Source: Neoarius graeffei | Taxonomy: Eukaryota > Chordata > Actinopteri > Siluriformes > Ariidae | Reading direction: 5' to 3' | NCBI RefSeq assembly: GCF_027579695.1 | Contig: NC_083578.1 | Location: 248,001 to 312,000, forward strand | DNA length: 64,000 bases | Shown: positions 44,649 through 59,392 of the stretch, piece after piece | How the letters are laid out: every line of letters begins with the position of its first letter | Position numbering within the stretch: the first letter of the stretch is position 1 | Notes under the pieces: model-generated | What the model saw: only the letters and a program-made list of their open reading frames with translations | What the model was told of the DNA's origin: nothing | Database searches by the model: none | Program-made: the position numbers and the translations under genes

Positions 44649-44889
44649 CCAGCAAATGTTAACAGCAAATGTTTAGCATCTGACAGCACCAAGCAGTGTT
44701 TATTTTGATGGGGCAATAACCTTGACCTTTGATAAATCACACATCAGTCTTGTATCATTATTACAGATCTATGCTCGAGTCTATCAGATGCAGAACTAGA
44801 TTTTAGACACCTTAAAACACTGGGATATTTCCAACATATGGATCTCTTTACAAACCAGTAATATAAAGGGAAATTTAAGCATTAGGCTT

Positions 44890-45530
44890 AGCTCCTGTTG
44901 TCATCATCGTTCATGTGATTCCTTACACGGGTAAGTTGGTAAGTGCCAACACTGAAGGGTGGCTGTGTCAAGGTCTATCAAACCTTTGTGGCCATGAGGA
45001 GGCTTGTACACCAGGCAGTTGTCAATCAGATGTTTAATGGTTTGCAGTTTCCCATGGATATATAAATTTGAATTTTGAAGAGGAAGGAACAGGTTTTGCC
45101 AAAGCCAGTACGTAGCCAGTTCAGCCAGACCCATGATTGATGTAGAAGCTGGCATCTAGCAGGTTTGCTTGATGGTTCTTGGATAAAGCTATGTAGGCTG
45201 GTGTTGCACATTTGCCATTCTTTCCTCCATCTGTCCTCTCCCCAAGATGGTGATAGTGGGGAAGTCCTGTTAATTTCTTTTGCAACAACATCAAAGTGAT
45301 TGCGATTGATTCTCTGAGAAAGAACATCACAGGGTAGACAGGACCAGGCTGTCTGGCTGGTTAGCCTTGGCAGCAAGCTTTAACATAAGATGCTCATGTC
45401 TGATGTTTACAGGAGCAGTGCCTGGAAGGACTGGGAGCATATTTGTTGGAGTCAAGACCAGGGATCCATAGATAATACACAGGGCATTGTTAATAATAGC
45501 ATCTAGCTGTGGCTCCAAACAGGGAGGCAT
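44890..45530 (-). pseudogene. Non-LTR retrotransposon C-terminal fragment
   Basis: Minus-strand pieces LDAIINNALCIIYGSLVLTPTN, LPVLPGTAPVNIRHEH and LMLKLAAKANQ resemble the region after RT in some LINEs (RITG-x-L-x-PTP, LPVLAG-like blocks). Broken by several frame changes. The clade is not determined. Confidence 0.5.
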
Positions 45531-45649
45531 ACTTTACAGAGGAGTATACAAGGACAAGTGCAGATATACGAAGAACATTAAAGTCTGCTCCTCAATTGGT
45601 TCCAGCAAGCTTTCTGATAAGGTTTACACACTTTAGGGTCTTTTTGGCT

Positions 45650-47350
45650 AATTTCTTAAGATGCTCTGAAACACAGCCCCCATGCCTGTGGCACTTCATT
45701 CAGTCTCACTGAGTAATACAAGACTGGTATGCTCGTTCCTCCATGTCCTTGGGTCAGGACTGCTGTCATGTACCCATTGTGTTCATGAACACACAGGATG
45801 AAGGGTTGATTGGTGCTGGGGATTCCACGAGCTGGTGCTTGACACAAAGATTGAGGTTCTTGAATGTTTCCATCTGCTCACTGTTCAACTGCAATTTTTC
45901 TTTGGCATTCTTTCTTCCTTTCAACATATCAGTAGTTGAGCTATGATTGTGTATGAATCAACCTCCACTCTTAAAATTGCAGGGTCCCAGGGATGATTGT
46001 AACTCATGAACTGTAGTTGGTGGGTTGACTTCATGGTTTGCTTTTGTTTGGTCAACAGTCATCTCTAATTTTCCTTGTGAAATTTTCTGTCCCAGATAGA
46101 TCACCTCTTGTTGACAACACTGAGCTTTTGACAAGCTTGCCTTGTGTCCCTTTTTTGCCATGAAGTTCAGGATCATCAGTACAGCCTTTTCATATTGTTC
46201 TTGTTTCAGATGCAATCAATAGGTCATCTACGTAATTGATGATGACAGATGATGTTTCTGGAGCTTCTCTGAGATGATGGCAGAGTGCCATGTAGGGCTG
46301 TTGTGAAGACCTTGAGGTAAGCTGGTCCAGGTGTACTGTGTTCCATTCCCTGTGAAATGTTAGTCATGGCCCAATCTCTTTAGCCAGTGGCACTGACCAG
46401 AAACCATTTGCCATGTCAATCACAGTAAACCACTGATGTTCTGGCTTGAGAACATTGAACAGGGTTGAAATGTCTGCCAACAGTGGGTTTTGTTTGTCAA
46501 TGTGTTGACTGACAATGCAGTAGTCCACTGTGAGCCTCCATTCACCTGAGGCTTTCTTCACTGGGAACATGGGACTATTAGACACATCGAGTCTTCACCA
46601 GAATGCCTCGGTTTTACAATCGCTGAATGATTGGAAGGGTTCCATCCATTGCTGTTTTACTGAGTGGATATTGTTTGGTGTAAGGAGGGACTTGGCCCAT
46701 CAGTGTCACTGGGTCCACTTGAAGGTTTCTGCAGTCGTCCTTATTCTTAGACCAAATTGGATGATTTTCTAACTGAGATTTTTCTAGTTTTCTCAGTTTC
46801 CAGATAGCTTTGCCATTTGTGAAGTTGAGGCTTCCTTCAAGCTGTAACAAAATGTCCAGGCCTAGAAGTGGGTCTGTAACACTGCCCACCCAAACTGGAG
46901 TGTCAATAGACTTTGGCCTAAATGACAAACTCACTGGAAGACTCTCTTGTAAAAGGACGTTTTCTCCTCCTGCTCCAGCAGCTTATTTTCTTCTTGCTGT
47001 AAATGAGATTCCAAATTAATTTACCAACCTAGTTGGAATACATACAAGGTCTGCTCCTGTGTCCAATAAAATGTCAAGTTTTTTTGTCCATTCACACGTG
47101 CACACACACATAGGCTGTCTGATCAATGTTGAGTTTGTGGTGGAAGGGGCCTTTAAAAATCCCCTGTGTTTCTTGGTGATAAATTCTGGAATATACCAGT
47201 CAGCTGAAACAATTGTTTCACAGCCTGCATCAAGGCATTCATATCCAGGGTGTCTGGAGAATTTGAGCTCTCTTCAGGTCTTTTCTCAGTTTTTATTTAC
47301 TGATCTGCACTATTTCATAAAGTGGCCCATTTTCCCATATTGATAACACT
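45650..47350 (-). pseudogene. Old endogenous-retrovirus-like gag-pol remnant
   Basis: Minus strand, from high to low: a CCHC-like knuckle (about 47300-47345) with one Cys replaced and a stop inside, a protease end with GLDILLQ (about 46850), RT blocks (PVKKASGEWRLTVDY and FTVIDMANGFWSVPL at 46380-46560), a later RT/connection piece (45958-46215) and the start of RNase H (45656-45847). Many stops and frameshifts separate them, and the RT YxDD region is not in an open frame. Clearly non-functional; no envelope region or LTRs were found. Confidence 0.75.
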
Positions 47351-47479
47351 TATAGCATTTGTAATCCTTTTTTTTTCCTAGTAGTGACTTCTTGAGTAAC
47401 ATCAGGATCAACTGTTTCAGTTTCTCACATCTGCCACAGTTATGTGGCAGGTTGTCAGCTATGTGCCGAGGCCCTGTGG

Positions 47480-48110
47480 TGCAAGCCTTGGCGAGTAGGT
47501 GGTGACAGGACTGGCCTGAACTGCTTGATCCTCGTGGATCCCTGCATTGTATTTCCTGATAGTTTCATCAGGTGTTCTTGTTCAGAAAATAGAAGGCAGC
47601 TTCCATCCTATTCTAGATCTGAGAGGATTAAATTGGTTCTTTCAAATCCTTGTTTTACACATGCTGAAGCTGTCAATGTTCAGGTCGTGCATTTAGTGGA
47701 TCTGCACGATGCATTCTTCCACATTCATTACTACCCCAGAACGCTGGTACTTCTTGAGGCGCACCCTTGCTGGGGCATGCAAATCAGTTCAAATAATCTG
47801 CCTTTTAGGCTCTCTATAGCCCCAAAGCCATTTTTGAGAGTCTGATGGCCAGAGATATCAGGATCCTGTATCTCCACTAGTGAGCAGGGCATTCTACACA
47901 TGTAAAATCTCATATTTCTAAGCTCAGGCATAAGGTAAACAAGTTAAACTATCTGGTGTTAGTGCTCACTAAAGCAAATCACACTATCAATAGGTAGTTT
48001 CAATGAGACTGAAAACCAACCTTGTGCCCCACTTAGGAGCAGTTCCCCATCGTACCGAAATGTTCACCACAGATGCCTACCTCACTGGATGGGACCTCTT
48101 CCAAGAATGA
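47480..48110 (+). pseudogene. DIRS-like reverse transcriptase remnant
   Basis: Plus strand: VHLVDLHDAFFHIHYYP and NNLPFRLSIAPKPFLRV correspond to DIRS1-type RT (D-L-x-DAFFHIPI, LPFGLS-APR-F). About 200 bp later VPHRTEMFTTDAYLTGWDLFQ matches the DIRS RNase H start. Stops and missing segments throughout. Confidence 0.6.
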
Positions 48111-48120
48111 ATGCAATTAT

Positions 48121-48375
48121 AACATTTAGGTTATTATAATGAACTTTTATTCAGATGACCTGTAGCATGCATCAACAAACTCAAAAAGCCTTTCTACCAA
48201 TATCTGAGACTCACAGTTGGCACATGGGTAGACAAAGAAAACCATAGACAAAAATATTTTTGATGAACTGAAATGTTGGTACTGTTTCTACTCTATTTAC
48301 AGTTAAAATTTCATGATCTCAATGGCTCCGTTTTAGTCTAATGCTGCAATACTACGCTGATTAACAACACTATTA
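48121..48375. other. No recognised feature
   Basis: AT-rich spacer between the DIRS-like remnant and the Tigger element. Confidence 0.5.
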
Positions 48376-49015
48376 CAGTGGTATCTCGGGTTACGAACTT
48401 AATTCGTTCTTTGACTCCGTTCGCGAACCGATTTAATTTTTCCCATTGAAATTAATGTAAATCCAATTAACTCGTTCACCGGCCCCAGAAACATTTTTTT
48501 GTAACTTTTTATGGGTTTATGTGTGGAAGAAATACAGAAAGGAATTAAAGATAACCTTAATTATAGAAAAATACAGTAATACTAAAATAAAACATAATTG
48601 CACAGTACACTTTACCTTTGTGGTTGATAGTTGCTTGGTGAGATCAGAAACACGAACACCATGTTCATGTTTAACTATTATTTCCTTCTTCGTTTCAACA
48701 GTAATACGTTTCGGCTTCTTAACAGCACTATCACTAACACTTTTCACTTTCTTGGGAGCCATAATGAGGGTTAATTTAATGCAAAAAGCAAAAAAGAAAT
48801 CGTATCAACACAACGCAATGATGAACAATGTTCACAGCGCGCCACCTTGAGTACAACTGATGCTGCCGCGTGCCTCATGTGGTGCGGAAGCCTGCCAGTT
48901 TGTGCATTCGTGCATCGAAGCATCGTTCGAGAATCGAAGCAAAATTTGTTCGGAAATGGTGCTCGTAGCCCGATTTGTTCATGAACAGGGACGTTTGTGA
49001 CCCGAGGTTTGACTG
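48376..49015 (-). mobile_element. Tigger/pogo-type MITE
   Basis: Ends CAGTGGTATCTCGGGTTACG and, inverted, CAGTCAAACCTCGGGTCACA, flanked by TA (48374-48375, 49016-49017). The interior keeps the beginning of a Tigger transposase gene. 640 bp, internally deleted. It abuts the 3' side of the prdm9-like gene. Confidence 0.88.
48590..48762 (-). pseudogene. Tigger transposase N-terminal fragment
   Basis: ATG at 48762 begins MAPKKVKSVSDSAVKKPKRI, then TVETKKEIIVKHEHGVRVSDLTKQL, the first helices of the CENP-B-type DNA-binding domain. The frame then runs into non-coding sequence. It would lack the second HTH and the DDE domain. Confidence 0.8.
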
Positions 49016-49206
49016 TATGTACAACTTGTGTGGTGATAATTGTCATAACTTAAGGTCAAAAGAAAACAAATACTCTTATTTTGAATGCAACTATCGGATT
49101 GCATATTTTTTGCCTTGCACATAAAATCAAGATAAATAAAATGAAAAATACAGTTCAAAATGCAGATCATTTTCAGATAAAACTGTCATAACCATTAAAT
49201 TTGAAA

Positions 49207-51467
<2,261 letters not shown>

Positions 51468-52379
51468 CTGTGGAAAAATTATACATTTTATTTGTATTCA
51501 TTTTATTTATTAAATCAATATATGCCTTTGACTTTTTTTAGCTCTACCAGAATGATGGCTCATGTCAGTATGACAATAAGCATCAACTAAAGGTTCTTCA
51601 CGGTATCTTTAGTTTCACAGAACGGCCTTCAAGTTCTGAGGTGAATTTAGTAACAATATGAAAATGCAGGTGAGGCACTTCATCAGAAATTATGTTTTTA
51701 CACAAAGGCTTTATATCTTTGACATGGCAAAGCTGTGCTGTTGAATCAGACTTCTCTGATAAATATCTGTCCCTTGTGTTTTTGCCTCTAAACAAACAGC
51801 TACAGAAATGCACAACTTTAATGTCAGTTCTATCATTAAATGGTGTTGTACAAAAGCAAAAATATTTAACATAAGTAATATTTATTTACTGTAAGTGTTT
51901 ATGAGCTAATGCTGGTTTAGTTCAATATAGCGCTGGTCCTGGATATATGAATGATCCAGGTTCTGGCCAGTGAGCTTCATTTCTCAAGCTGGACACAAGA
52001 AATTCTGTATTAATGAAAATTCACTTCATTTGTAAAAAATTTTTGCATCTTAAAAAAAAAACCCACAATTTTTACTGTCCCCATCTGGCTCTTGGCCGGC
52101 CCTCTCTGTGTGCCTGTCGTTTGGAGCGTGCATGACAATATGCTGCGCGTGTGTTCAGGGACTGGATTACTGGCCAATCACAACCAAGTTATTTCATGCA
52201 TGTTTGCATTCTGGACCAACCATTCCCAAACTTTAGAATGTTGTAGCACAATTTGAAATCTTAAAATCTTCTCCAGCACACCCAGAGATACATTCCAGGT
52301 CAAAAACAGGTCAGATAAATGAAGAATAACACATAATTTAAGTCCCATGGCTTTGCTTTATTAGTTCTGATTAAATATT
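51468..52379 (-). other. Intron-like DNA upstream of the SET exons
   Basis: No further SET exon (for example a GPYxG block) could be read here. Expected to be intron of the prdm9-like gene, with the next exon beyond the Tc1 element or outside the window. Confidence 0.5.
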
Positions 52380-52381
52380 TA

Positions 52382-53999
52382 CAGTGGTATGCAAGAGTTT
52401 GGGCACCCCTGGTCAAAATTGCTGTTACTGTTAACAGTTAAGCAAGTTGAACATGAAATGATCTCCAAAAGGCATAAAGTTAAAGATGACTCATTCCCTT
52501 TATATTTTAAACAAAAACAATTTTTTATTTTCATCTTTTACATTTTCAAAATGACAAAAAAGGAAAAGGGCCCAAAGCAAAAGTTTGGGCACCCTGCATG
52601 GTTAGTACCTAGTAACACCCCCTTTGGCAAGTATCACAGCTTATCAACACTTTTTGTAGCCAGCTAATAATCTTTCAGTTCTTACCTGGGGGATTTTCAC
52701 ACATTCGTCCTTGCAAAAGGCCTCCAGTTCTACAAGTTTCTTGGGCTGTCTTGCATGCACTGCTCTTTTGAGATCTATCCACAGATTTTCAATGATGTTT
52801 AGGTCAGGGGACTGTGAGGGCCAGGGCAAAACCTTCAGCTTGTGCCTCTTGAGGTATTCCATTGTAGATTTTGAGGTGTGTTTTGGATCATCGTCTTATT
52901 GTAGGACCCGTCCTCTTTTTGACTTCAGCTTTTTTACAGATGGTGTGATGTTTGCTTCCAGAATTTGCTGGTATTTATTCGAATTCATGCTTCCCTCGAC
53001 CAGTGAAATGTGCCCTGTGCCACTGGCTGCAACACGACCCCAAAGCATGATCGGTCCACACCCATGCTTCAGAGTTGGAGAGATGTTCTTTTCCTGGAAT
53101 TTGGCACCCTTTTTTCTCCAAACATACCTTTGCACATTGTGGCCAAAAAGTTCTATTTTGATTTCATCAGTCCACAGGACTTGTTTCCAAAATGCATCAG
53201 GCTTATTTAGATGTTCATTTGCAAATTTCAGACGCTGAATTTTGTGGCTAGGACGCAGGAAAGGTTTTCTTCTGATGACTCTTCCATGAAAGTCATATTT
53301 GTTCAGGTGTCGCTGCATAGTAGAACAGTGCACCACCACTCCAGGGTCTGCTAAATCTCTCTGAAGGTCTTTTGCAGTCAAACAGGGGGTTTTATTTGCC
53401 TTTCTAGCAATCCAACGAGCAGTTCTTTCAGAAAGCTTTCTTCATCTTCCAGACCTCACCTTGATCGCCACTGTTTCTGGTAACTGCCATTTCTTAATAA
53501 CATTACGATCTGAGGAAACAGCTACCTGAAAACACTTTGCTACGTTCTTGTAGCCTTCTCCTGCTTTGTGAGCATCAATTATTTTATTATTCAGAATGTG
53601 AGGGAGTTGCTTAGAGGAGCCCATGGCTGTTGATTTTAGGGACAAGTTTGAGGAGTCAGAGAATTTATACAGCTTTGAAATCTGCATCATCTGACCTTTC
53701 CTAACGAAGAATTTGAACAAGCCACAGCCCAATAAGCTAATTAAGGTCTGGAACCTTGGCAAAAGTTACCAGAGAACTCAAATGTATTGGGGTGCCCAAA
53801 CTTTCGCATGGTGTTCCTTTTCTTTTTTCACTCTCCAATTGTACAAAACAAAAATAATACACAAATCTTGCAGAAAACGCTGAAATGTGTTGTCTTCACC
53901 TTTATGCCTTTTGGTGATCAGTTCATCTGCTCACTTAACACAGTAATTCACAGTAACAGACATTTTAAGTAAGGGTGCCCAAACTTTTGCATGCCACTG
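52382..53999 (-). mobile_element. Tc1 element C
   Basis: Ends CAGTGGTATGCAAGAGTTTG and, inverted, CAGTGGCATGCAAAAGTTTG with TA on both sides (52380-52381, 54000-54001). Inverted repeats extend well over 100 bp (GGCATAAAG at both ends). Probably within an intron or upstream region of prdm9. Confidence 0.95.
52644..53624 (-). pseudogene. Tc1 C transposase, two nonsense codons only
   Basis: A single frame from ATG 53624 (MGSSKQLPHILNNKIIDAHK) to YKKC and stop. HTH region, VLWTDEIKIELFG (first D), DDDPKHTS (second D) and SQSPDLNIIENLW (E) are all in the same frame. It is interrupted only by a TGA at about 53442 (R codon CGA in parent) and a TAA at about 52896 (Q codon). Both are single C-to-T type changes. 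About 326 codons, normal length. Confidence 0.92.
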
Positions 54000-54001
54000 T
54001 A

Positions 54002-54638
54002 CATTTAGAAAAATAATCAAATATTTATGGTAACTTATTTTATAGTAAACATAGATAAAAAGTTTTAATTTTCAATATTGAAGTTATTTATTGTAAATGA
54101 ATTCTTGCGGCCCATCTGCAGTACCTTCACAACCCACCAGGGGGTCGCGGCCCACACTTTCGGAAACCCTGTTCTGGACTAATGCAAAAGCCGCACACAG
54201 CATTGAAACCAAAGCGATGGACAAGAAAATGTCAAAAAAGTAAAGGAGAGGCTGAAATTTCTGAGAAAAAAGGAAGCAGGAATTAGATGCATCAGCTTCT
54301 GGATGTTTAAAAAAAAAAAAATAAATAAAACCCACACACCATATGTTTGGACATCAGCATCATCCTTAAAGCATATACGCAGAGCCATGGCCTCACTTTC
54401 ATCTATAAATGCCTTGAGACCTCAAGAATGGCACAGGAATAGTTTTAAGTGTTAACAATAAATCTAATATAGTAATTTTTACAATTAAAGTGATTTATAT
54501 AGGTAGCAGTCTGAGTGAATGACCTTGACATCCGTAACGTCACAGCAGGAAGTCTATCGGTCTCATCGCCATTTCCACTATACTAAAACACAGAGCTGAC
54601 TGCAACTCCGATCCTCCATTTTGAACTAATTTATCACC
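54002..54638. other. No gene; leader of THAP-bearing repeat
   Basis: 54500-54638 (CATCCGTAACGTCACAGCAG, ATCCTCCATTTTGAACTAAT) looks like the 5' leader of the THAP-containing unit and is familiar as dispersed fish sequence. The rest is unassigned. Confidence 0.4.
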
Positions 54639-54920
54639 ATGCCATGTAGATGTGTTGCTGGCGGGTACAGCAACATGACAGAAGGTGGATTTACGTTGCA
54701 TTCATGGCTCAAGAAATGTTCAAACTGCAAAGATTTGGACGCGTTTTGCGAGAAATTCACGGGCACACTGGGCGCCTACGAAGTGGTCTCTCCTCTGCTC
54801 TGCACATTTTACTGAAGACTCGTACGAGACCTCTGATCTGTTGAGGAGCGTTGGCTATAAGCCCGGATTGAAAAAGAGGGTGCAGTACCAACAATTAAAG
54901 GAAAAGAAAACTACAAAAAA
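54639..54920 (+). pseudogene. THAP-domain fragment, frameshifted
   Basis: ATG begins MPCRCVAGGYSNMTEGGFTL then HSWLKK, the start of a THAP zinc domain. In another frame follow W-TRFARNSRAHWAP, then TKWSLLCSAHF with the C-x2-H end and TEDSYETSD. The C2CH residues exist, but a frameshift near 54710 separates the halves. THAP domains bind DNA and occur in host factors and in P-element-, Kolobok- and ISL2EU-type transposons. The repeat-like leader favours a TE origin. Confidence 0.75.
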
Positions 54921-54984
54921 AGGGTTAGGTAACCCTTTAAGTTACCGGTATAAGATTAATTTAATTTGCTTCAGAATGTGATTG

Positions 54985-56488
54985 TCTCAGTTCATCTGAT
55001 TATTTAATGAGCCTTTTATGTTTTATCAGTGAAAATGCATGCATGTACGTGTATGTTGCATAAGTTATAACACCCATCCTGTTTTAATAAGAGTCAACCC
55101 ACAATCAGTGAAGTCAAATCAGTCTTAGTTGAGCAAGTCGGTAACAGTATTTCTTACTTTCATCATAAATTTTTATTTATATGACTTTGGTCTATAGCTG
55201 TAAAAGGCCTCGGCCTTAAAACCGGTTCCTGCTGTGACGTCATGCACTCAGGGCTGGCTGGCTCAGAAGGGCAGCTCCAATCACAACTTTGCAGTTGATT
55301 TTAACTCTCAAAAAATATATTTTTTTTATTCCCATTTATGTAGCATAAAAGAGTCAAGGATGGAGATACTATCCACTCAGAAATTTATTTAAAAATAAAG
55401 GCTCTGCATGTCTGCTTTAAGTGGCCAGTGACATTAATTTCAAGGAGCAGACTGAAGAGGTACGATGGATGTTAAATTCTAGGATAGGTTACATATTCAG
55501 TTAAAACAGTTCTAACTTGTAGCCCCAACCATAACTGAGTGTGTTATGCACTGTACATATCTACAGACCTGTAGAAAAATATACTTGTGGTGGCAACCGG
55601 CAGAAAGGGACTGCATCACCTACCGGCACAGAAATGTTCTATTGTGTGTGAACTGCACTGGAATCTGAGTCGCTTGTGCTGCTCAGTAAGTCGCGCACAT
55701 TATTCATCAATGACAACCAGAGGTTTCAGAAAATTTCACTCTTCTTTTTATTTCATTGATGAATTCATTTTTTAACTTACAAAGAAGGAAAAGATTTGTA
55801 ACACAATTTGTAATAATTTCTGCTAAGAGAAACAAAATTGGCCTAATAATTTGTTACTGGTATGAAAATAGAAATGACCAAATGTCATAGGTGGGAGCTA
55901 TGATCATTCAAGATTTTAAAAGCCTCATATTCACAAAACCACTCCAAATAAAAGTTAGCAGAATTTTTTTTATAATGACCATAGATTTGAATGGTGTGCA
56001 TGATTTGTCATTTCATTTTCTGGTGAAATGTGGTCTTTGAAAATGATTATGGTGGTGACACGGCAGTGTGCTAGTGATGGTACATTTACAAACAAACTAA
56101 CTTATGTTAAAATGTTTTAATTTTTCTGTACACCTGCTTTACAACAAGGTCCATTGTTAAAAGCGCGATACAAATAAAATGATTTGGCTTGACAAATTCA
56201 TTGCTTGAAAAGATGCACAACAAATTTTCATCTGGGCAAACTTGACCATAACTTTTCTGTCTCAGTCCACCAATCCATGAAAGAATTAATTTTCACTTGA
56301 TAGCACAATAACAAGAGATGGAGGCGTGCACCCAGAATGCAGCTGACCTTCAACTTGATAAAACGGCAGTGCACACGTTGAGAATCGTCCACCAAATCAA
56401 TGGTTAAATTCATTTTCACCTGATAGCATAGCAACATTGCATAGCCAAGCACACCTGTATTGAGGCTGAACTTGAAAATCATAGAAGA
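54985..56488. other. No recognised gene
   Basis: Mostly AT-rich. 55195-55430 (AAGGCCTCGGCCTTAAAACC, CTGTGACGTCATGCACTC) may be the 3' portion of the THAP-bearing repeat. 56150-56195 (AAAAGCGCGATACAAATAAA) is a scrap of an L2-type 3' end. Confidence 0.4.
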
Positions 56489-56500
56489 GTACAGATACTT

Positions 56501-56875
56501 CATCTCATCTCATTATCTGTAGCCGCTTTATCCTGTTCTACAGGGTCGCAGGCAAGCTGGAGCCTATCCCAGCTGACTACGGGCGAAAGGTGGGGTTCAC
56601 CCTGGACAAGTCGCCAGGTCATCACAGGGCTGACACATAGACACAGACAACCATTCACACTCACATTCACACCTACGCTCAATTTAGAGTCACCAGTTAA
56701 CCTAACCTGCATGTCTTTGGACTGTGGGGGAAACCGGAGCACCCGGAGGAAACCCACGCGGACACGGGGAGAACATGCAAACTCCGCACAGAAAGGCCCT
56801 CGCCAGCCACGGGGCTCGAACCCGGACCTTCTTGCTGTGAGGCGACAGCGCTAACCACTACACCACCGTGCCGCC
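56501..56875 (-). mobile_element. tRNA-derived SINE, full length
   Basis: 12-bp TSD GTACAGATACTT (56489-56500, 56876-56887). Confidence 0.95.
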
Positions 56876-57474
56876 GTACAGATACTTGTGTGTTTAAATT
56901 TTTTTTTTTTAAATGTAGAAGTAGCCTACCGATTCAATTTCTGCACAGGCATTTAGCAGACACTCTTATCAAGAGCAACATACAACAAGGGGGTAGATGA
57001 CCAGGGGCGCCGCTGGGGGGGAAAGTTAGGACGATTCTAAGGGCCGGGCACTGACAGGGGGGCCTGTGAGGGATATTAATATTATTTTCATAGTATTGCC
57101 TTGTTTAAGTTTTTGAAATAAAATATTTCATTTTATCTGTTAAAATATGCAAATTATACATGGTTATGATTTGCTATCACATTTTCCTTGAATTATTTAT
57201 GATATTGTCATTTCACCCCTCCACCCTTTTTAGTAATGGTACAGTCTGATTGTGGGCGGGGACAGTGAACTGTGTAGCTCCGTGTGTGCACAGCGCCGCT
57301 ATTAGCGCAGCTCACAGCAGCTGGCAGTTTCTCTCCGCGCACAGCAGAGGTGAACATTCTAGAAGGTGCTAAGCAGGAGCAGGTGTGATGGTGGTGAGAT
57401 AAATTATGAAGTCTGGATATCAAAAACGGAAGGAGAAGCAGCAGAAAGCTGAAAGGGAGAAAAAGGGTCGACAA

Positions 57475-58803
57475 TAGGGTTGCCACCTGTGTCTGACAAA
57501 AATCCTGGACATTTCGACCATCCAATCGACCTTTTTGCTTGCAAGCAACGGCGCCCTTCACACATCTAACCCAAGACAAAAATCGCCCTTCTACGCTGAA
57601 ATTGTATTGCTCTAATTAGTAAAAATGATGCTTTTGCTAGTTATTTGTTTAGTTAATTGCTTTACATAATATAGCAGGTCTTCATTATTTTGGTTTATTT
57701 CCAACAGTTTTTGGTTGTGGACACCTGGGGGCAGTAGTGGGCACAGGTAAAAGGGGAATACATAATTAAGTTGTTTGTTTGCTTATGTGGAATAAAAATA
57801 ATCTAATTTTTCATTGTATCTAAGAATACCTGAATGTAACAGTGTAAGATGTAGTGTCAAACAGTTTACCTGATTGCTTAGAGTGTGGTGTGTACTTTGC
57901 TTGTGCTTGTCTGTGCCTCTGCTGCTCTTGGCTAAACAAATACATAGGAGGACATATAACTGGGCACATACAGTACATACAGGAGTAGGCAGATAAGACT
58001 ATTTGGATTTCATTTAATTCACCAAAACCTTACCTAATCTTCCATTTATATTTGGTGTTTTTCTTTGCTGCTGCTATGAGTCCTGGCTGATTTTCAATGA
58101 ATGTCTTGAACTCCGTACAGGACAACTGAAAGTTTAGCCTGACTTGAAGCTCAGCCTTCACCATTGCAACAGAGAGTCTGTTTCTTTTATCAGTCCAAGC
58201 ATCCTCCATTGCCCCTTTTCCACCAAAGCAGTTCCAGGGCTGGTTCGGGGCCAGTGCTTAGTTTGGAACAGGGTTTTCTGTTTCCACTGACAAAGAACTG
58301 GCTCTGGGGCCAGAAAAACTGGTTCCAGGCTAGCACCAACTCTCTGCTGGGCTAGAGGAAAGAACCACTTGCGTCAGCGGGGGGGAGTTGTTAAGACCAA
58401 CAACAATAACAAGGCCGCGAAAGATCGCCATTTTTAAGCGACGAGAAGCAGCAGCTGTACAAACGCGAAGTCAGCCATCATCATTATTGTTGTTGCTGCT
58501 GCTTCTTCAGTGTTTTTGCTTTGATATTCGCGCCAAACGTAGCGCCGTAACCGACGTATACAGCGACGTAAGTGACGTATACAGCGACGTAATGACGTAT
58601 TCAGCGACGTAATGACGTGGCTCCGCTTAGCATGGCTAGCTCGGAAAAGCAAACTGGTTCTCAGCTGGCTCGCAAGTTGAAATACACATTTTGCCCATTA
58701 TGTACAAAAAACCGGGACATTCAGTGTCCCGGATTTTTATTTTCCGGGACAGACCATGAAAATCCGGGACAATCAGGAAAAACCGGGACAGGTGGCAACA
58801 CTA
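57475..58803. mobile_element. Inner hAT element
   Basis: Ends TAGGGTTGCCACCTGT and, inverted, TAGTGTTGCCACCTGT; perfect 8-bp TSD GTCGACAA (57467-57474, 58804-58811). CCGGGAC words are repeated near the right end. The segment 58207-58400 (CCCCTTTTCCACCAAAGCAG) resembles a further dispersed repeat. No transposase. Confidence 0.93.
58545..58622. repeat. Short tandem repeat with CRE-like words
   Basis: Units of about 19-20 bp containing TGACGTAT and CAGCGACGTAA, about four copies, in the inner hAT. Confidence 0.8.
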
Positions 58804-59392
58804 GTCGACAATTGGTGACTCAGTTTTTCCTAGAGAAAGCTCGTCTATTATTCACTGACATTCGACGCCATTACAGCATGCTAGCTAATGATAGGCTAGC
58901 AGATTTCATTTTAACCGAGTTGGAATATCAAGACAACACTTTTCAATAAGCAGTGCAGTGTCATTTTATTTAAATACTTCATGTTTATTGCCATGGAAGA
59001 GCAGATGAATGTAATGTAGAAGTTCTGTGCAGAACTAGCTAAACTTGTGCAGTAAACTAGCCTACTGGGCTAATACATGAGTTAAAATATTAGGCTCGCC
59101 TACATGATACTGGGGCTAATAACTGGTTTCAAAACTAATGAGGTGCCCTCAACATCCACAGATTCAGCCTCAGGAATAGGACCCTAGCTCTCAACCCAAA
59201 TCCTAGGAGAAGGAGGTGAGCAATACAATCCATGAATAAAGAGTTTAGGGTTAAAAACTATTTTAATTGCTAGGCTACAGTAAGCAGCATTAGGCTATTA
59301 AGACTTACATTAAACTGAAAAGACATTTCTTTTTTTATGAGCAACTATTCTTAGGTAACTTAGTATGGCGTTCATTCAATCAAAATGTTCAT

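Larger units (their letters stand above)
57406..58949 (+). pseudogene. hAT transposase first exon, split by inner hAT
   Basis: ATG 57406 starts MKSGYQKRKEKQQKAEREKK, the basic N-terminus usual in ZMYM1-like hAT proteins. The frame is interrupted at codon GRQ by the inner hAT (57475-58803) and continues directly afterwards with LVTQFFLEKARLLFTDIRRH to a stop at 58949. The TSD falls in the coding sequence, so removing one TSD copy restores the phase. Confidence 0.85.
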
